From positions 1-52,015 of the forward strand of contig CADABX010000010.1 in NCBI GenBank assembly GCA_902786285.1: DNA of 52,015 nt, written 5' to 3'. The translations under genes were made by a program, and so were the position numbers. Origin of the DNA: Oscillospiraceae bacterium. GTDB taxonomy: Bacteria; Bacillota; Clostridia; Oscillospirales; Acutalibacteraceae. Shown piece after piece: positions 50,061-52,015 of the stretch. The notes beneath the pieces were generated by a model. That model did not search any database. It was not told the DNA's origin and worked only from the letters and a program-made list of their open reading frames with translations. How positions within the stretch are numbered: position 1 is the stretch's first letter; every line of letters begins with the position of its first letter.

Positions 50061-51992
50061 TTAGTCAAATTCCATAATCGGGCCGTCCGTTGTGGTCGGC
50101 TGCGTGGTTGTGGTGGTCGGCGTCGCTGTTGTCGGCGCAGCGGCCGAAGTTGTCGGCGCGGAGGAAGGCTCCGTCGTCGGCTGCGTGGAATCCTGCGTTG
50201 GGGATTCCGAGGTGCTTGAAGATGTTGTGGATTCGGTCGTGGATTCGGTTGTTGTGGCGCTTGTCGGCATATTGCCTGTGCTCACATACACAGCGATCTT
50301 TGTGCCGGGCAAAACCTTTTCTCCGAGCGATTCATGACCGATGATTGTGCCGCGCTCCTGGGAACTGGCGCGGTATTCCGTGCGCGCGTTGTCAAGCTCC
50401 AGGCCGGCGTCCTCCAGCTTTTCCTTGGCTTCGCTGACGGTCAGACCGACAAGATTAGGCACCTCCACCGGATCCTGTTCACCCGGCGTCGCCACATAGA
50501 CAGTGATGGTTGCGCCCTCTTCCACCTTTTCGTCATGCGCGGGTGATGTGCGCAAAACGGTGCCGGGCTCCTCTTTGTTGTTGATCACTTTTTCAATTTT
50601 CACTTCGAAGTTTGCCGCTTTCAGAATGCTCATCGCAGACGTGTATTCATAAGTATAGACATCCGGCACACGGATCTCTTCCTCGCCGGCCGCTATATAC
50701 AGCGTGATCGTGCCGCCGCGTTCGATGCGGCCCTTATCCGGATTCTGGGATACGATCGTTCCGGCCGCAGCCGTGCTGTGTTCATCGGTTTCACACTGGA
50801 AGTGGAAATCGGAATAATCTTCGTTGTTCATCACGTCGTTCTGGAAATTCAGCATCACGAGATTCGGCACTTCGACACTGTTCTTTTCGGGCAGCACAAA
50901 CTTCCAGACCACAAACGCCAACACAAGAACGGCTGCAAGCACACCGAGCAGAATGCCAACCGCCTTGCGGCGTTTTTTCTTTTCCATCGCGAGTGCGTTT
51001 TCGGCGGCTGCCTGCGCACGCTGACGCTGGGTTGTCTGCTGCACGGGTCTCGGCTGCGGCTGCGGCTGAAGCTGGGTTTTGTACTGATCCTCGCGCAGCT
51101 GCTGAGTCGGGATAAATTTCGTGGGCTGGCGATCCACAAAATAGGAATAGTCAAACTTCACATTGGGGTTGCGCTTATATTCGTCGATGTCCACAAGCAT
51201 TTCGGATGCGGACTGATAACGGTCAAACGGGTTTTTCTGCATCGCGCGCATAATGATCTGCTCCAGACCGACCGGAATATTCGGATTGATCTGGCGCGGA
51301 CGCACGGGGTCCTTCTGCAGTTGCATCAGCGCGACAGATACCGCGTTATCCGACTGAAACGGCAGCTTGCCGGTAAGCATCTCATACAGCACAACGCCGA
51401 CGGAATACAGGTCGGACTTGGAATCGGTCACACTGCCCTTTGCCTGCTCGGGGCTGATGTAATGGACGGAACCGATCGCGGTCTCGGTCATCGTTTTTGT
51501 CTCGCTGCGCGAAAAACGGGCGATGCCGAAGTCTGTGACTTTGATCGTGCCGTCGGAAATCAGCATGATGTTTTGCGGTTTGATGTCGCGGTGAACAATG
51601 CCTTTGTCGTGCGCATGCTGCAGCGCGCGCAGAATCTGTGTTACAAAATAGACCGCTTCGCGCGTTTCAATGATACCCTGCTGTTCAATGTATTCCTTCA
51701 GGGTGATGCCTTCCACATATTCCATGACAATATACTGCAGCCGGTCGCCGTAGCTCACGTCGTAGACCTTCACAATATTCGGATGGGAAAGGACGGCGAT
51801 CGCCTTGGATTCATTTTTGAATCTGCGGCGAAACTCCTCGTTTGTGAGGTATTCATCCTTTAAGATCTTGACCGCTACGATACGGTTGTCAATATTATCA
51901 AACGCCTTATATACAACAGCCATGCCGCCGACGCCGATGATCTCTATGATCTCATAGCGTCCGTCCAGCCGTTTGCCGACATAGTTTTCCAT
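50061..51992 (-). CDS. prkC: PASTA-domain Ser/Thr protein kinase PrkC
   Basis: A 643-residue membrane kinase that senses peptidoglycan. The kinase domain (1-270) has the glycine loop GVGGMAVVYKA, Lys42, HRDIKPQN (134-141), DFG (154-156) and an activation loop rich in Thr (ETKTMTETAIGS). A basic linker and one membrane helix (about 345-365) lead to three extracytoplasmic PASTA domains (VPNLVMLNF, VPDVYTYEYTSA, VPNLVGLTVSEA). The last 70 or so residues are a Ser/Thr/Pro-rich tail, which is not usual for PrkC and may span the wall. It is first of prkC-rsgA; the phosphatase gene normally upstream lies outside the window. The start has GGGGAGACAGG in front. Confidence 0.97.
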   Translation of the reverse strand: MENYVGKRLDGRYEIIEIIGVGGMAVVYKAFDNIDNRIVAVKILKDEYLTNEEFRRRFKNESKAIAVLSHPNIVKVYDVSYGDRLQYIVMEYVEGITLKEYIEQQGIIETREAVYFVTQILRALQHAHDKGIVHRDIKPQNIMLISDGTIKVTDFGIARFSRSETKTMTETAIGSVHYISPEQAKGSVTDSKSDLYSVGVVLYEMLTGKLPFQSDNAVSVALMQLQKDPVRPRQINPNIPVGLEQIIMRAMQKNPFDRYQSASEMLVDIDEYKRNPNVKFDYSYFVDRQPTKFIPTQQLREDQYKTQLQPQPQPRPVQQTTQRQRAQAAAENALAMEKKKRRKAVGILLGVLAAVLVLAFVVWKFVLPEKNSVEVPNLVMLNFQNDVMNNEDYSDFHFQCETDEHSTAAAGTIVSQNPDKGRIERGGTITLYIAAGEEEIRVPDVYTYEYTSAMSILKAANFEVKIEKVINNKEEPGTVLRTSPAHDEKVEEGATITVYVATPGEQDPVEVPNLVGLTVSEAKEKLEDAGLELDNARTEYRASSQERGTIIGHESLGEKVLPGTKIAVYVSTGNMPTSATTTESTTESTTSSSTSESPTQDSTQPTTEPSSAPTTSAAAPTTATPTTTTTQPTTTDGPIMEFD

Positions 51993-52015
51993 AGATCCTG
52001 TCTCCCCTTTTTATG

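Overview
The window looks like chromosomal DNA of a moderately GC-rich, spore-forming clostridium, most likely Oscillospiraceae/Ruminococcaceae-like. The evidence is Firmicutes gene order (prkC-rsgA with a tiny spoVM; ylxM-ffh-rpsP-khpA; era-yqzL-recO-mutS2; cdaA-cdaR), strong AGGAGG-type ribosome sites, sigma-A-type promoters, secreted BIG2/EPST-linker proteins and clostridial families of unknown function (DUF5685, DUF3343, DUF1667). I saw no tRNA, rRNA, CRISPR array, phage gene or insertion sequence. Identifications rest on reading motifs and remembered family features; no search was run.

Layout. 1-4189 (minus): TrkA-TrkH potassium uptake followed by a GPH-type sugar symporter cut by the window edge. 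4415-6829 (plus): a cytosolic GH31 glycosidase. 6901-10347 (minus): the ylxM-ffh-rpsP-khpA translation/secretion operon and a secreted repeat-linker protein. 10547-14880 (minus): era-yqzL-recO-mutS2. 14993-17147: a FolT-like ECF vitamin transporter with a structured, SD-hiding leader, divergent from a metallophosphoesterase. 17186-20840 (minus): cdaA-cdaR (cyclic di-AMP) and a DUF3343/cysteine-desulfurase pair, possibly with a Cys-containing leader peptide. 20928-23092 (plus): an OmpR-type two-component system. 23134-25197 (minus): a three-gene set of unknown function (DUF5685, Cys-tailed J-protein, membrane protein).

25361-26320 (plus) encodes a monoacylglycerol-lipase-like hydrolase. 26534-34463 (plus) is a tightly coupled six-gene operon: GlpA-like and GlpB-like flavoproteins, DUF1667, an FGGY kinase, an alkyl-DHAP-synthase-like flavoprotein and an intracellular staphylococcal-type lipase. 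It reads as a glycerol-lipid or ether-lipid utilisation pathway and is the best candidate here for an undescribed system. 34561-39427 (minus) holds a secreted SGNH hydrolase with eight BIG2 domains and an S11 peptidase homologue that has lost its catalytic serine. 39629-40324 (plus) is a small phosphoesterase. 40451-42332 (minus) is a Na+:alanine/glycine symporter under a tandem glycine riboswitch. 42389-44236 (minus) is a CAP-domain protein whose tail is paralogous to the protein at 9286-10347. 44379-48748 (minus) holds a lipoyl-less E2 acyltransferase core, an AMP-forming acyl ligase and an LCP cell-wall ligase. 48866-51992 (minus) is prkC-rsgA-small membrane ORF-spoVM.

Starts were chosen by Shine-Dalgarno position and often lie inside the longest open frame. 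The only stretch over 300 bases without a gene is 42002-42388; it holds the glycine riboswitch, its terminator and its promoter.
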